Positions 43,548 to 53,098 of a stretch of 64,000 bases of DNA are shown here, piece by piece (the first letter of the stretch is position 1; each line of letters opens with the position of its first letter). The DNA is from Salinibacter grassmerensis (lineage in GTDB: Bacteria > Bacteroidota > Rhodothermia > Rhodothermales > Salinibacteraceae). The stretch covers positions 496,001-560,000 of the forward strand of contig NZ_CAMTTF010000002.1 of the NCBI RefSeq assembly GCF_947077765.1, written 5' to 3'. The position numbers were made by a program, and so were the translations under genes. Below the pieces are notes generated by a model. That model did no database searches and was not told the origin of the DNA. It saw nothing but the letters and a program-made list of their open reading frames with translations.

Positions 43548-46127
43548 ATGGTGACGCATCCTTCATCGACTGCTCGGACCCCCGTCCGGCCGGGCGAGAG
43601 CGTCGCGAAAAGACTGCTGGTGGTGGGGACTGTGCTTCTGGTCGGCATGATCCAGACCACGCAAGCATCTCAGTCGGAAGGCGGGGCACGGGCGGCGGCC
43701 GACACCACCGCCCCAATCGTCCGCACGGTCGACATTCAAGGCAATCGCCAGTTCTCGGCGGGGACGCTGAAGGAAAACATTCGCACTCGGCCCAACCGAC
43801 GCGTCCTGGGCATTCCGGGCCTCACATGGTGGCGCTGGGTCCACCAGTTGGGAAGTGCCGACTGGATGTGGGAGCGCCTGGGCACGGCCCTCCGGTCAGG
43901 GGGCGAGCCACCCGCCTACATCGACTCGACCACGGTGGGGGGCGACGCCGAGCGCCTGGAGCTGTTCTACCGCCAGCGCGGATTTCAGGACGCCGCGGTG
44001 TCGTACCGGGTCGAGCCCCGAGAGGAAGACAATCGGGTGCGGGTGGTCTTCGAAATCGAACCAGGATCGGCCACCTATCTTCGGCGGGTCCAGTACGCGG
44101 GGCTTGATTCGTTGCGGACCGGACAGAAGCAGCGCCTCGTCCAAGGGACGGTCTTTGAGGCCGGGTCCGTCTCGCTGAAAGATACACTGAGTGTGCGGGT
44201 GCAGGAGCAGCGCTACCGGGAGCCGATGCTCCTCGAAGAGCGCCGGCGCATCCTGACCTTTCTGCAAAACGAGGGATACGCCGCGGTAAGCCGCGACTCG
44301 GTCCGGGCGGTGGTGTATCGGGTGGCGCCCGACTCGTTTGATGTGACGCTCCGCGTACAAACGGGACCCCGGTATCGGTTTGGGGACGTGCGTTTCGAGG
44401 TGACGGGGCCGGAGGACGCGCCGCCCCGCTCCGACACGGTCGACCTGACCGCGGATACGACCGGAGGGGAAGCGCCCCGGGTTGTCTCCCGAATTGTGGA
44501 CGAGCGCCACCTCGATCCCACCATTGTGCGTCGCAGTCTTCGGTTTACGCCGGGAGCGTACTACGACCAGTCGGCGGTCCAGGCTACGAAGCGCCGCCTC
44601 GACGGCACGGGCGTGTTTGCCTTCACCAATCTGTCTCCGCAGTACGACGACGCCGTACTGAACGACACGACGGGAACGCCCTATCTGCCCCTTCAGATTA
44701 ACGCGCAGACCCGGCAGCGACATCGTCTACAGGCAGAGACCTTTGCGCTGCAGCGCGAGTCGGTGGGGGCGAGCGAGGCGGGGGTGCGGCTCAACGAATT
44801 TGGGGTGGGGCTGAGCGGCACGTACGAGAACGTGAACGCCTTTGGGGGCGGCGAGACGTTTCGGCTCCGCACGTCGGCCTCCGTGGCCACGGGCCTCGAC
44901 TCCCTGCTCATCAGCTCGAATCAGTTTGAGGGCAGTGCCTCCCTCGTGCTCCCGTACCTCATTCGTCCGTTCCAGTCCCTCGACCGGGCGTTTGACCTGT
45001 CGAACGCCCGCACACGCATCTCACTCACGGGCCTGACGGCCCTGCGCAGTGACCTTGGGCTGCGGATCCGAAGCCGCCTGAACGCGCGCCTGCGTCTGGA
45101 GATGGACCACACGCCGACCCAGTCCTCGCTGGTCGACGTCATGGACCTGAGCCTGAGCAACCCGGACACCCTCGACCAGTTCAGCAAAAAGTTCCTCCGG
45201 CGCGTATTCGGGCGCGGGGGAGAAAACGTGCAGGATCCGGTGCAACGGCAGCAGATTCTGGAGGACTACACGCAGCCGCAGGTGAATACGGCCCTCCGGT
45301 ACACGTTTCGGGACGCCACGGCGGGCCCGATGCGGCGGCGGAGCGGGCACATCTACGAGGTGTCCGGGGAGGTGGGGAATACGCTTCCCCTCCTGGTTGA
45401 TCGGTTCGTGTCCACGCCCGGGAGCCTGGACTACTCGCTGCCCAGTCTCTTCGGGGGGGCTGGGGGGCTCACAGGGCGGCTCCTCTACCGCCCGTACCTC
45501 CGGACGTCGGTGGACCTGCGCCGGTACGTGCCCCTAGGGGCGGGCACGACGCTTGGGCTCAAGTTCTTCGGGGGATGGGCACATCCCACGGCGGGGCCGA
45601 CGGTGGTGCCGTTCGACCGCCGCTTCTTCAGTGGAGGGGCGAACAGCGTGCGGGGGTGGCGCCTGCGGGAGCTGGGGCCGGGGGAGGGCCTCCCGGCAGA
45701 CACGACGGCGGCGGTGCCGGAGAGCCCCTCGAACATTTTGGGCGGTGACGTGAAGCTTGAGTCGAGCATCGAGCTGCGAACGACGCTCCTGCAAAGCGTG
45801 CTGGCGGCCCGATGGATCGGGGCGACGTTTCTGGACGTGGGGAACGTGTGGTTCGGCCCGCGCAACCGTGGGTTTGGGCGTGTGGACGAGGACCGCGACG
45901 ACACGAATGTCCGGCGCGATGGCCGAGACGGGCGATTTGATGGACCGGAGGCGCTGCTTGATGTTGGGGTCGGGAGCGGAGCGGGGCTGCGCCTGGAGTG
46001 GCCATACCTCATCGTCCGCCTTGATCTTGCCTATCGCCTGCACGACCCCTCGCCCCGAAACGACGATGTGTTCGGGGAGAACTTCAGTGGCCCGCTTCTT
46101 CACTTTGGCATCGGCCACTCCTTCTGA
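43548..46127 (+). CDS. BamA/TamA-family (Omp85) outer membrane protein
   Basis: A large outer-membrane assembly-type protein of 859 aa. After an N-terminal signal region (RLLVVGTVLLVGMIQTTQA) come POTRA-like modules (IVRTVDIQGNRQFSAGTL; ERLELFYRQRGFQDAAVSYRV; YRFGDVRFEV; ATKRRLDGTGVFAFTNL). The 16-strand beta-barrel follows, with the Omp85 loop-6 motif RRFFSGGANSVRGWRLRELGPG (VRGW in place of VRGF/Y). It ends in LLHFGIGHSF with the terminal Phe. It is more like the accessory TamA/BamA-like group of Bacteroidota than canonical BamA. ATG at 43548 is preferred; a TTG 54 bp upstream remains possible. Confidence 0.9.
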   Translation: MVTHPSSTARTPVRPGESVAKRLLVVGTVLLVGMIQTTQASQSEGGARAAADTTAPIVRTVDIQGNRQFSAGTLKENIRTRPNRRVLGIPGLTWWRWVHQLGSADWMWERLGTALRSGGEPPAYIDSTTVGGDAERLELFYRQRGFQDAAVSYRVEPREEDNRVRVVFEIEPGSATYLRRVQYAGLDSLRTGQKQRLVQGTVFEAGSVSLKDTLSVRVQEQRYREPMLLEERRRILTFLQNEGYAAVSRDSVRAVVYRVAPDSFDVTLRVQTGPRYRFGDVRFEVTGPEDAPPRSDTVDLTADTTGGEAPRVVSRIVDERHLDPTIVRRSLRFTPGAYYDQSAVQATKRRLDGTGVFAFTNLSPQYDDAVLNDTTGTPYLPLQINAQTRQRHRLQAETFALQRESVGASEAGVRLNEFGVGLSGTYENVNAFGGGETFRLRTSASVATGLDSLLISSNQFEGSASLVLPYLIRPFQSLDRAFDLSNARTRISLTGLTALRSDLGLRIRSRLNARLRLEMDHTPTQSSLVDVMDLSLSNPDTLDQFSKKFLRRVFGRGGENVQDPVQRQQILEDYTQPQVNTALRYTFRDATAGPMRRRSGHIYEVSGEVGNTLPLLVDRFVSTPGSLDYSLPSLFGGAGGLTGRLLYRPYLRTSVDLRRYVPLGAGTTLGLKFFGGWAHPTAGPTVVPFDRRFFSGGANSVRGWRLRELGPGEGLPADTTAAVPESPSNILGGDVKLESSIELRTTLLQSVLAARWIGATFLDVGNVWFGPRNRGFGRVDEDRDDTNVRRDGRDGRFDGPEALLDVGVGSGAGLRLEWPYLIVRLDLAYRLHDPSPRNDDVFGENFSGPLLHFGIGHSF

Positions 46128-46249
46128 GCCCGATGCGTTTTGAGTACGATGCGCCGATATGCTTGAGAACGAGCGCCCTTGCCGATGGGGCGAACGGTCC
46201 CGCACTTCCGCCTGTTAGCCACGCTTCTCGCTCGACTCGCAGCTGGGTC

Positions 46250-46849
46250 ATGTCCCTCTTTCGTCCGCTTTTTCGGGCCGTCACGCGACTGTACCGCCGA
46301 GTCTTCCGGCGCCGGCTGGATTCCCGCACCCGCGAAATTGCGGAGCGCTTGCGGAACGTGCCGGCCTTCAACCACCTCTCGTCGAGTGCCCTGTACGCCA
46401 TGGCCGACGTGACACACCGGCGTAGGTATCGCCGCGGGGAGTCGCTGTACTACGAAGGCGATCCCGGGCTCGGGCTGTATGTCGTGGAGTCGGGGCGGGT
46501 GCGCCTCGTGACGGACCGGGTGCCGGAGGCGCCCCACGAGCTCCGGGCGATCGAAACGGGCGGGATGATCGGGGGGCTGTCCCTGCTCGGTGACTTCCGG
46601 CGGCTCGAAACAGCCGAGACCACCACGGAGACGCAGGTACTGGGCTTCTTTCGGCCCGACCTCAAGAACGTCATGCGCCGCAATCCGAAGGCCGGAATGG
46701 AAATCACAATGGCACTGGCCCGGCACCTAGCGGCCCAGCACGTAGGGCTCATCCGACGGTATGAAGAGCAGGCGGACGCCCGGACGGCGCTCCGGGCCTA
46801 CGCCGAGGCGGCCGAGTCGGTCGGGGACGAGGTGCTGGCCGACGTGTGA
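46250..46849 (+). CDS. Cyclic nucleotide-binding domain protein
   Basis: A 199 aa protein with a very basic N-terminus (RPLFRAVTRLYRRVFRRRLDSR). A single cNMP-binding beta-roll follows (about residues 38-155): VPAFNHLSSSALYAMAD, YRRGESLYYEGDPGLGLYVVESGRVRL, ETGGMIGGLSLLGDFRR. No C-terminal helix-turn-helix is visible, so it is not a CRP-type transcription factor as it stands. The phosphate-binding cassette is weak and cAMP binding is uncertain. It starts 122 bp after the Omp85 gene on the same strand. Confidence 0.85.
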   Translation: MSLFRPLFRAVTRLYRRVFRRRLDSRTREIAERLRNVPAFNHLSSSALYAMADVTHRRRYRRGESLYYEGDPGLGLYVVESGRVRLVTDRVPEAPHELRAIETGGMIGGLSLLGDFRRLETAETTTETQVLGFFRPDLKNVMRRNPKAGMEITMALARHLAAQHVGLIRRYEEQADARTALRAYAEAAESVGDEVLADV

Positions 46850-47050
46850 TGCGACATATACTGCTGTCTTGGCCGCAATGGCCTTCGTGGCCAGCCGCGA
46901 TCCGCTGTGGGCGGGCGGTCTGTAATGATCGTGTCGTCCATATCCCAAGCCGTTCCGACGGCGACGCTCCGGGGGACATGCGGGGATCAGCCGTTCTGTC
47001 CTCTGCGTTGATGTCCACAAGCATTGTTTGTCCAAACTCCTGTCTCCGAG

Positions 47051-48850
47051 ATGGGCCCACTTGCCCGCCTCAACCACTTTTTCTGGCGATATAAGTACCT
47101 GTTCGTGCCGGGGCTCCTCTTCACAATGATCTCGGCCGGCTTTCAGATCACGGTGCCGATGGTGGTGCGACAGGTCGTAGACAGCATCCCCCGGTTCGTG
47201 CGGCTGTACACGCTGTACGGCGACACGCCGGCGCAGGCGGAGCTCTACGCCTACTTCTTTGTCGCCCTGGTGCTGTTCGCGCTCGTGATTATTGCCCTGT
47301 CTGGGACGAGCGGCCTCTTCATGTTTCTGATGCGGCAGACCGTCGTGGTCGCGTCTCGCCACATCGAGTACGATCTGCGCAACGACCTCTACGACCACCT
47401 GCAGCGGCTGTCTTCCACGTTTTATCAGGAGTACTCGACCGGGGACGTCATCACGCGGGCCACCGACGACATCGAAAAGGTGCGGCGCTACATCGGCCCG
47501 GCCATCATGTACGTGACGCGCTCCCTCGTGATGGTGCTGGTGGCGGCGTCGGTCATGTTCGTCATCTCACCCACCCTGACGCTCTACGCACTCACGCCGC
47601 TGCCGGTGCTGGCGGTGGCGGTGTTTTTCATGGCCCGCATGGTGCACCACCGCAGCGATCGGCTGCAGCAGCAGTACTCGACGCTGACCAGTCGTGTGCA
47701 GGAGGCGCTATCGGGGATTCGGGTGCTGAAGGCCTACACGCGGGAGGCTGCGGAGGCGGAGGCCTTCGACGACGAAAGCCAGGAGTACCGGGCGCGCAAC
47801 CTGAACCTGGCGCTCGTGGAGTCGGCGTGGCGGCCCTCCTTTCTGCTGCTCGTGGGCGTGTCGACGGTGATCGTGGTGTGGATGGGCGGGCAGCTCGTGG
47901 CGGAGGGGACCATCACCATCGGGAATATCGCCGAGTACATCATTTACATCAACATGATGACGTGGCCGGTGGCCTCGCTGGGCTTCGTGATTACGATGAT
48001 CCAGCGGGCCTCCGCGTCGGTCATGCGGCTGCAGAAGATCATGGACCGGGAGCCGGACATCGACGATGGGCCGCAGACCAATCCGGCGATTCAGAGCCTG
48101 GAGGGACGCATTACGTTCCGCGACGTGTGGTACAAGTACGAGGACGAAGACGAGCCGGCCCTGCGGGGGGTAAGCTTCGACCTCCCGGCCGACCAAACCC
48201 TCGCCATTGTCGGGCGCACGGGGTCCGGCAAAAGCACCCTCGTCCGCATGATCCCGCGCCTTCTGGAGCCGGACGCCGGCACCGTTGCCGTCGACGGGTA
48301 CGAGATCGACACCATCCCGCTGCGGACGCTGCGCGAGCACATGGGGTACGTGCCGCAGGATGTGTTTCTGTTTAGCGACACGGTCGGCAACAACATCGCG
48401 TTCGGCGACCTCGACGCCGGGCATGAAGAGATCCGGGCGGCGGCCGCGGAGGCGGACCTCGTAGAGAACGTGGAGAACTTTGCGGACGGCTTTGACACGT
48501 ACGTGGGCGAGCGGGGCATCACACTGTCGGGGGGGCAGAAGCAGCGGACCTCGATCGCCCGAGCCCTCATCCGCGACCCCCGAGTGCTGATCTTCGACGA
48601 CGCGCTCTCGGCCGTCGACACGGCGACGGAGCGCAACATCCTTCGGTCGTTGCGGGAGCGCCAGGGCAACCACACGCTCGTCATTGTGAGTCACCGTCTC
48701 AGCACCGTGCAGGAGGCCGATCTCATTCTCGTGATGGAGCAGGGAAAAGTGGTGCAGCGCGGGACTCACGAGGCGCTCGTGGGCGAGGAGGGCCTCTACG
48801 CGGACCTCTATGAGAAGCAGTTGCTGGAGGAGGAAATCGAGGCGCTGTGA
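47051..48850 (+). CDS. ABC exporter half-transporter, subunit with degenerate Walker B
   Basis: A 599 aa fused permease-ATPase of the multidrug/lipid exporter type. Six membrane helices occupy about residues 1-320. The nucleotide-binding domain has Walker A IVGRTGSGKST, a Q-loop (GYVPQDVFLF), the signature LSGGQKQR, Walker B VLIFDDALSAVD and H-loop VIVSHRLST. The usual catalytic Glu after Walker B is Asp here (DDALSAVD), the mark of the degenerate subunit in heterodimeric exporters such as BmrC or TM287. The probable partner is the subunit at 50154-52013, separated only by rnz. ATG at 47051 was chosen; an upstream TTG at 47024 is possible. Confidence 0.9.
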   Translation: MGPLARLNHFFWRYKYLFVPGLLFTMISAGFQITVPMVVRQVVDSIPRFVRLYTLYGDTPAQAELYAYFFVALVLFALVIIALSGTSGLFMFLMRQTVVVASRHIEYDLRNDLYDHLQRLSSTFYQEYSTGDVITRATDDIEKVRRYIGPAIMYVTRSLVMVLVAASVMFVISPTLTLYALTPLPVLAVAVFFMARMVHHRSDRLQQQYSTLTSRVQEALSGIRVLKAYTREAAEAEAFDDESQEYRARNLNLALVESAWRPSFLLLVGVSTVIVVWMGGQLVAEGTITIGNIAEYIIYINMMTWPVASLGFVITMIQRASASVMRLQKIMDREPDIDDGPQTNPAIQSLEGRITFRDVWYKYEDEDEPALRGVSFDLPADQTLAIVGRTGSGKSTLVRMIPRLLEPDAGTVAVDGYEIDTIPLRTLREHMGYVPQDVFLFSDTVGNNIAFGDLDAGHEEIRAAAAEADLVENVENFADGFDTYVGERGITLSGGQKQRTSIARALIRDPRVLIFDDALSAVDTATERNILRSLRERQGNHTLVIVSHRLSTVQEADLILVMEQGKVVQRGTHEALVGEEGLYADLYEKQLLEEEIEAL

Positions 48851-49070
48851 TGCAGCAGCGCGCTCTGAGACCGCAGGGCCCTGTTGTACAGAACGCCCAG
48901 GACTCTCAGTGAGAGCGGGGTGCGGAGGGCTCCACCCCTGTGCAAGGAAAGTTGCAGACTGCTCCTTTCCGTGCGTGTCCCGATCCATTTTCCGCGTCCT
49001 GCCCTCCCACGCGGCCCCTACGCAGCGAGCGTGGACGTGCAACGAAACATCCATCCTTTCGTCGCAAGTC

Positions 49071-50039
49071 ATGACGACCAATGTAATCCCCCTCGGAACG
49101 GCCTCCGCGGTGCCGACGGATGAGCGTCACCTCTCGGCGCTAGCGGTTGAGCGGAAGGGGCAGGTGTTGCTCTTCGACTGCGGGGAGGGGACGCAGTACC
49201 GCCTGCGAGAGGCTGGGCTCAGCTGGGCACGCGTCGAGGCCATCTTTGTGACACACCTGCACGGGGATCACTGCTACGGGCTGCCGGGCCTGCTCTCCAC
49301 GATGGAACTGCAGCAGCGGACCGATCCGGTGACGCTCGTCCTCCCCCCCGGTGGGCCGGCCATGCTGCGGGCCGTGCCCGGCGCCACGCCGGAGCGCCTG
49401 TCGTTTCCGGTACACATGGTCGAGGTGGATGCGGCGCTGGACCAGGGCGCAGTGTACGAGACCGACGAGGTTGCCGTGAAGGCCCGGCGGCTGGACCACC
49501 GTGAAGAGCGAACGACGGGCTTCCGTGTGGAGGAGCGAACGCGGCCCGGTCGGTTTGACCCCGAGGAGGCCCGAGCACTGGGCGTGCCGGAGGGGCCGGC
49601 GTTCGGGCAGCTGCAGAACGGGAGCCCGGTGACAACCCCGGACGGAACGACGGTGCGTCCGGAGCAGGTGCTGGGCCCGCCGCGCCCGGGTGTCGTGGTG
49701 GCCTACGTGACCGACACGCGGCCCTGCGCCGGCGGGCGTGCCCTCGCTCAGGAGGCCGATCTGCTCTACCACGACGCCACCTTTGCGGACGACCACGCAG
49801 AGCGGGCCGACCAGACCGGGCACTCGACGGCCCGGCAGGCGGCGACGGTTGCCCGTGAGGCCGGGGCCAACCGGCTGCTTCTGGGACACCTCAGTGCCCG
49901 CTACCCGGATCCCGCACCGCTGGAGCAGGAGGCGCGCTCGGTATTCTCCGCGGCCGAGGCGGCTGAGGAGCTGCGCCGCTACGAGTTGGACCCCCGCGAG
50001 AAAGAGCCCGGCCCGGCGGGCTCGGCGAGCGAATCGTAA
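49071..50039 (+). CDS. rnz: Ribonuclease Z
   Basis: A metallo-beta-lactamase-fold endonuclease that removes the 3' trailer of tRNA precursors. The 322 aa show the start VIPLGTASAVPT and LLFDCGEGTQYR. The zinc motif THLHGDHCYGLPGLL is followed by AYVTDTRP (third metal region), DATFADDHAERADQTGHSTARQAA (His/Asp ligand region) and LLLGHLSARY. All metal ligands of the long beta-lactamase core are visible. ATG at 49071 (MTTNVIPLG) was chosen. The gene lies between two ABC exporter subunits, which is probably incidental. Confidence 0.94.
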   Translation: MTTNVIPLGTASAVPTDERHLSALAVERKGQVLLFDCGEGTQYRLREAGLSWARVEAIFVTHLHGDHCYGLPGLLSTMELQQRTDPVTLVLPPGGPAMLRAVPGATPERLSFPVHMVEVDAALDQGAVYETDEVAVKARRLDHREERTTGFRVEERTRPGRFDPEEARALGVPEGPAFGQLQNGSPVTTPDGTTVRPEQVLGPPRPGVVVAYVTDTRPCAGGRALAQEADLLYHDATFADDHAERADQTGHSTARQAATVAREAGANRLLLGHLSARYPDPAPLEQEARSVFSAAEAAEELRRYELDPREKEPGPAGSASES

Positions 50040-50071
50040 CACACCGGCGACCAATGCCACATTGTCGTTCT

Positions 50072-50099
50072 GGAGGACGCAACACTGCGTGTGTCCTCC
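50072..50099 (+). other. Hairpin after rnz
   Basis: Inverted repeat TGGAGGAC / GTCCTCCA, followed after a few bases by T-rich sequence. It could terminate rnz. Its position argues against the GTG at 50091, which would lie inside the stem, as the start of the next gene. Confidence 0.5.
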
Positions 50100-50153
50100 A
50101 AGTTGCTTGATTGTTGTTTTGTCGATTCCCTTCACCCATCCGCTCCATCTCAC

Positions 50154-52013
50154 TTGGCTGACGACGCGTCCGACGACCAATTTGAACCGGAAGACACTGT
50201 CGATGAGGTGAACACCTTCGACGGGCGCCTCATCCGTCGCCTGGGGCAGTACCTGACCCCCTACGCCGGGTACATCGTCCTGGCGCTGTTCATTACACTC
50301 GGGGCGTCCTTCCTCGGCCCACTGCGCCCGTGGCTCGTGCAGAAGGGCATCGACAACTACATCGTGGTGGGGGACCTGGAGGGCCTGCAGTACATCATCC
50401 TGTACCTGATGCTTGCGCTAGTGGGGGAGGGCATCCTCTCCTTCGGCGAGAACTACCTCACGCAATGGATCGGGCAGCAGGCCATCTACGACCTGCGCAC
50501 GACGCTCTTCCGGCACGTCGAGGGGCAGTCCCTCTCGTACTTCGACCGGACGCCCGTCGGGCGCGTCATCACCCGGACCACCAGCGACGTGGAGGCCCTC
50601 AGCGATGCCCTCTCGTCGGGGCTCGTGTCGGTATTGGGGGACCTGTTCAAGCTCGTCTTCATCGCCTACTTCATGTTCACCCTCAACTGGATGCTGGCGG
50701 TGGTCACGCTGCTGGTGATGCCGCTGATGGTGTGGGTGACGTTCTGGTTTCGGCGCAATGTGCGGGATCAGTACCGCGAGACGCGCAAGCAGATGGCCCG
50801 GATCAACTCCTTCATCCAGGAGCACGTGACGGGCATGCACATCGTCCAGCTCTTCAACCGGGAGGCGGAAGAGGAAGACCGGTTTGAGGGAATCAACGAT
50901 AAGCATCGGGCGGCGCACCTCCACACCATCTTCTACTACGCCATCTTCTGGCCGTCCATCGAGTTCATCTCGAACCTGGCACTGGCGGGGGTGCTTTGGT
51001 TTGGCGGCTTTCGGGCCCTGGGCGGGTCGGCCCTCACGCTCGGCGTGCTCGTGGCGTTCATCCAGTACGCGCGCCAGTTTTTCCGGCCCATTCGCGACCT
51101 GTCCAACCAGTACGACACCCTGCAGAAGGCGATGGCGGGGGCCGAGCGCGTCTTCAGTCTGCTCGACACCGACGAGAGCATCGAGGCGTCCCGTGCGCCG
51201 GTTGAGCTCGACGCGGTCGAGGGGACGATCGAGTTCGAGAACGTGTGGTTCGCCTACGAGGAGGACGACGAGGGCACTCCCGACTGGGTGCTCGAGGACG
51301 TGTCGTTCCGGGTAGAGCCCGGCGAAATGGCGGCACTGGTGGGGGCCACCGGCGCGGGCAAGTCCACAGTGATGAACCTGCTGCTGCGCTTCTACGAGAT
51401 CCAGCGTGGCCAAATCCGGGTGGACGGACACGACATTCGTGACCTGCGGCTCCGCGACCTGCGCGAGCACATCGGCCTCATCCCTCAAGATGTGTTTCTG
51501 TTCAGCGGGTCGGTGCGGCGCAACCTGACACTCGATGACCCGAGCATCGACGAGGAGATGATGCGACGCGCCGCCAAGACGGTGCAGGCCGATCAGCTCA
51601 TCGAGCGGCTGCCAGACGGGTACGACCAGGACGTGAAGGAGCGTGGCTCTTCGCTCTCGCGCGGCCAGCGACAGCTGCTGGCGTTCGTGCGGGCGCTCCT
51701 GTACGACCCAGATGTGATGGTGCTCGACGAGGCCACCTCCAGCGTCGATACGGAGACGGAGGCCCTCATCCAACAGGCCCTGGAGCGGGTGACGGAGGGA
51801 CGCACCACGCTCGCCATCGCGCACCGCCTCTCCACCATTCAGGACGCGGACAAGATCCTGGTGATGCACAAGGGCGAACTCCGCGAGCGGGGCACCCACC
51901 AGGAGCTGTTGGCGATGGATGGCCTTTACCGAAAGCTGTACGATCTGCAATATGCCGATCAGGTGGCGCCACGAGGGGACGGAGCGCGGACGGATCAGCG
52001 TGTACAGACGTAG
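50154..52013 (+). CDS. ABC exporter half-transporter, canonical catalytic subunit
   Basis: A 619 aa fused permease-ATPase. Membrane domain about residues 30-330, with the coupling-type segment SYFDRTPVGRVITRTTSDVEAL. The nucleotide-binding domain has Walker A LVGATGAGKST, Q-loop GLIPQDVFLF, signature LSRGQRQ, Walker B VMVLDEATSSVD (catalytic Glu present) and H-loop AIAHRLST. It is probably the partner of the subunit at 47051-48850. I chose TTG at 50154, giving an acidic N-terminus (MADDASDDQFEPEDT). A GTG at 50091 lies inside a probable hairpin after rnz, so it is less likely. Confidence 0.88.
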   Translation: MADDASDDQFEPEDTVDEVNTFDGRLIRRLGQYLTPYAGYIVLALFITLGASFLGPLRPWLVQKGIDNYIVVGDLEGLQYIILYLMLALVGEGILSFGENYLTQWIGQQAIYDLRTTLFRHVEGQSLSYFDRTPVGRVITRTTSDVEALSDALSSGLVSVLGDLFKLVFIAYFMFTLNWMLAVVTLLVMPLMVWVTFWFRRNVRDQYRETRKQMARINSFIQEHVTGMHIVQLFNREAEEEDRFEGINDKHRAAHLHTIFYYAIFWPSIEFISNLALAGVLWFGGFRALGGSALTLGVLVAFIQYARQFFRPIRDLSNQYDTLQKAMAGAERVFSLLDTDESIEASRAPVELDAVEGTIEFENVWFAYEEDDEGTPDWVLEDVSFRVEPGEMAALVGATGAGKSTVMNLLLRFYEIQRGQIRVDGHDIRDLRLRDLREHIGLIPQDVFLFSGSVRRNLTLDDPSIDEEMMRRAAKTVQADQLIERLPDGYDQDVKERGSSLSRGQRQLLAFVRALLYDPDVMVLDEATSSVDTETEALIQQALERVTEGRTTLAIAHRLSTIQDADKILVMHKGELRERGTHQELLAMDGLYRKLYDLQYADQVAPRGDGARTDQRVQT

Positions 52014-52179
52014 GGCGGGAGGACGATTGGGGAACACGGGACGGTTTGCGAAATGCTCACATCTGGCCACGTAACAGTCCTGCTCTTGAGTCCATCCCAT
52101 CGGACAGGGCACGGCTGCTTGCAGTCGGCGTCGGTTTCTTTCACTCCTGCAGTACATCGTTCCTGCACGCCGAATCGCC

Positions 52180-52881
52180 ATTGGTACCCCCGATACAGAC
52201 ACCGCCATTCTGTTTTTCAGCCGCCGCCCAGAGCGGGAGGGGCTGAGCAAGCGGCTCGTGGGACAGAACTACGCCCAAAATCGACGGGTGGCCACGGCGT
52301 TTTACGACCATGCCCGGCGGGCGGTGGTGGACAGTGGACTGCCCGTGCTGGAGGTCAATGGTGCGCAACAGCGCGGGCATGATTTCGGCGCGCGGCTCGC
52401 CAACGCCATCGCCGACGCGTTTGCGGCGGGGTACGAGCACGTCATCGCCGTGGGGAACGACTGTCCGACCCTGCATGAGGTTGACTGGGCCGCGGTCACC
52501 GAGCAGTTGGAAGCGGGGCGACCGGTGCTCGGGCCTACGTCGGACCACGACGGGGCCTACCTGATCGGGCTGTCCCGCGATCAGTTTGGGCGCGAGGCGT
52601 TTGCGGCGCTCCCCTGGACCACCGATACTCTGTTTTCGGCCCTGCACCGTCACCTTGCGGCCACGTCCGGGGCCGCGCCGGCCTGTCTTGCCGTGCGCGA
52701 CGATGTAAACCGCCCCGTGGAGCTTCGCGCGCTGCTACGCCGGAACCGCGCTGAAAGCCTTGTGGCGCGTCTTCGTCGGGTGCTCGGAGTGACCCATCGC
52801 ACCTCTCGTCCCCCGAATCGAGGCACGACGCGTCCGGTCTTGGAGCGTCGGTCCCGGGCACCTCCCTACAGTTCGTCCTGA
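52180..52881 (+). CDS. DUF2064 (glycosyltransferase-like) protein, start codon unusual
   Basis: The protein follows the DUF2064 pattern, a GT-A-like fold of unproven function: DTAILFFSRRPEREGLSKRL near the start, then HVIAVGNDCPTL (DxP motif), RPVLGPTSDHDGAYLIGL, LPWTTDTLFSAL and a DDVNRPVEL end. The homologous region begins near 52195, but from the upstream stop (52087) to GTG 52258 the frame holds no ATG, GTG or TTG. I therefore place the start at ATT 52180. If translation began at GTG 52258, the first strand of the fold would be missing. The tail after about residue 205 is Arg/Pro-rich. Confidence 0.7.
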   Translation: MGTPDTDTAILFFSRRPEREGLSKRLVGQNYAQNRRVATAFYDHARRAVVDSGLPVLEVNGAQQRGHDFGARLANAIADAFAAGYEHVIAVGNDCPTLHEVDWAAVTEQLEAGRPVLGPTSDHDGAYLIGLSRDQFGREAFAALPWTTDTLFSALHRHLAATSGAAPACLAVRDDVNRPVELRALLRRNRAESLVARLRRVLGVTHRTSRPPNRGTTRPVLERRSRAPPYSSS

Positions 52882-53098
52882 AGTCGCCGCTGAAGGGCCT
52901 GACGGTCCTCATCGTCACGCGGCGACTCACTGAAGACGGGCGTCGGTCCCGTCTGCTTCTGTTCACCCAGGGTATACTACGGATCTCCTGTGGGAGGACT
53001 GTATGCCACGAACGGCTGATGTGCCTCCCGGCTCGTGTGCCCGCGGTGAACGTCGTCTACGAGCTGTAGGTCTTTCGTGTCCAGCCTTGATGTATCCC

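Noticed and set aside
50418-52250. Long open frame antisense to the second ABC exporter subunit
   Set aside because: The sense strand encodes a complete ABC transporter with all motifs; the antisense product has no recognisable fold.
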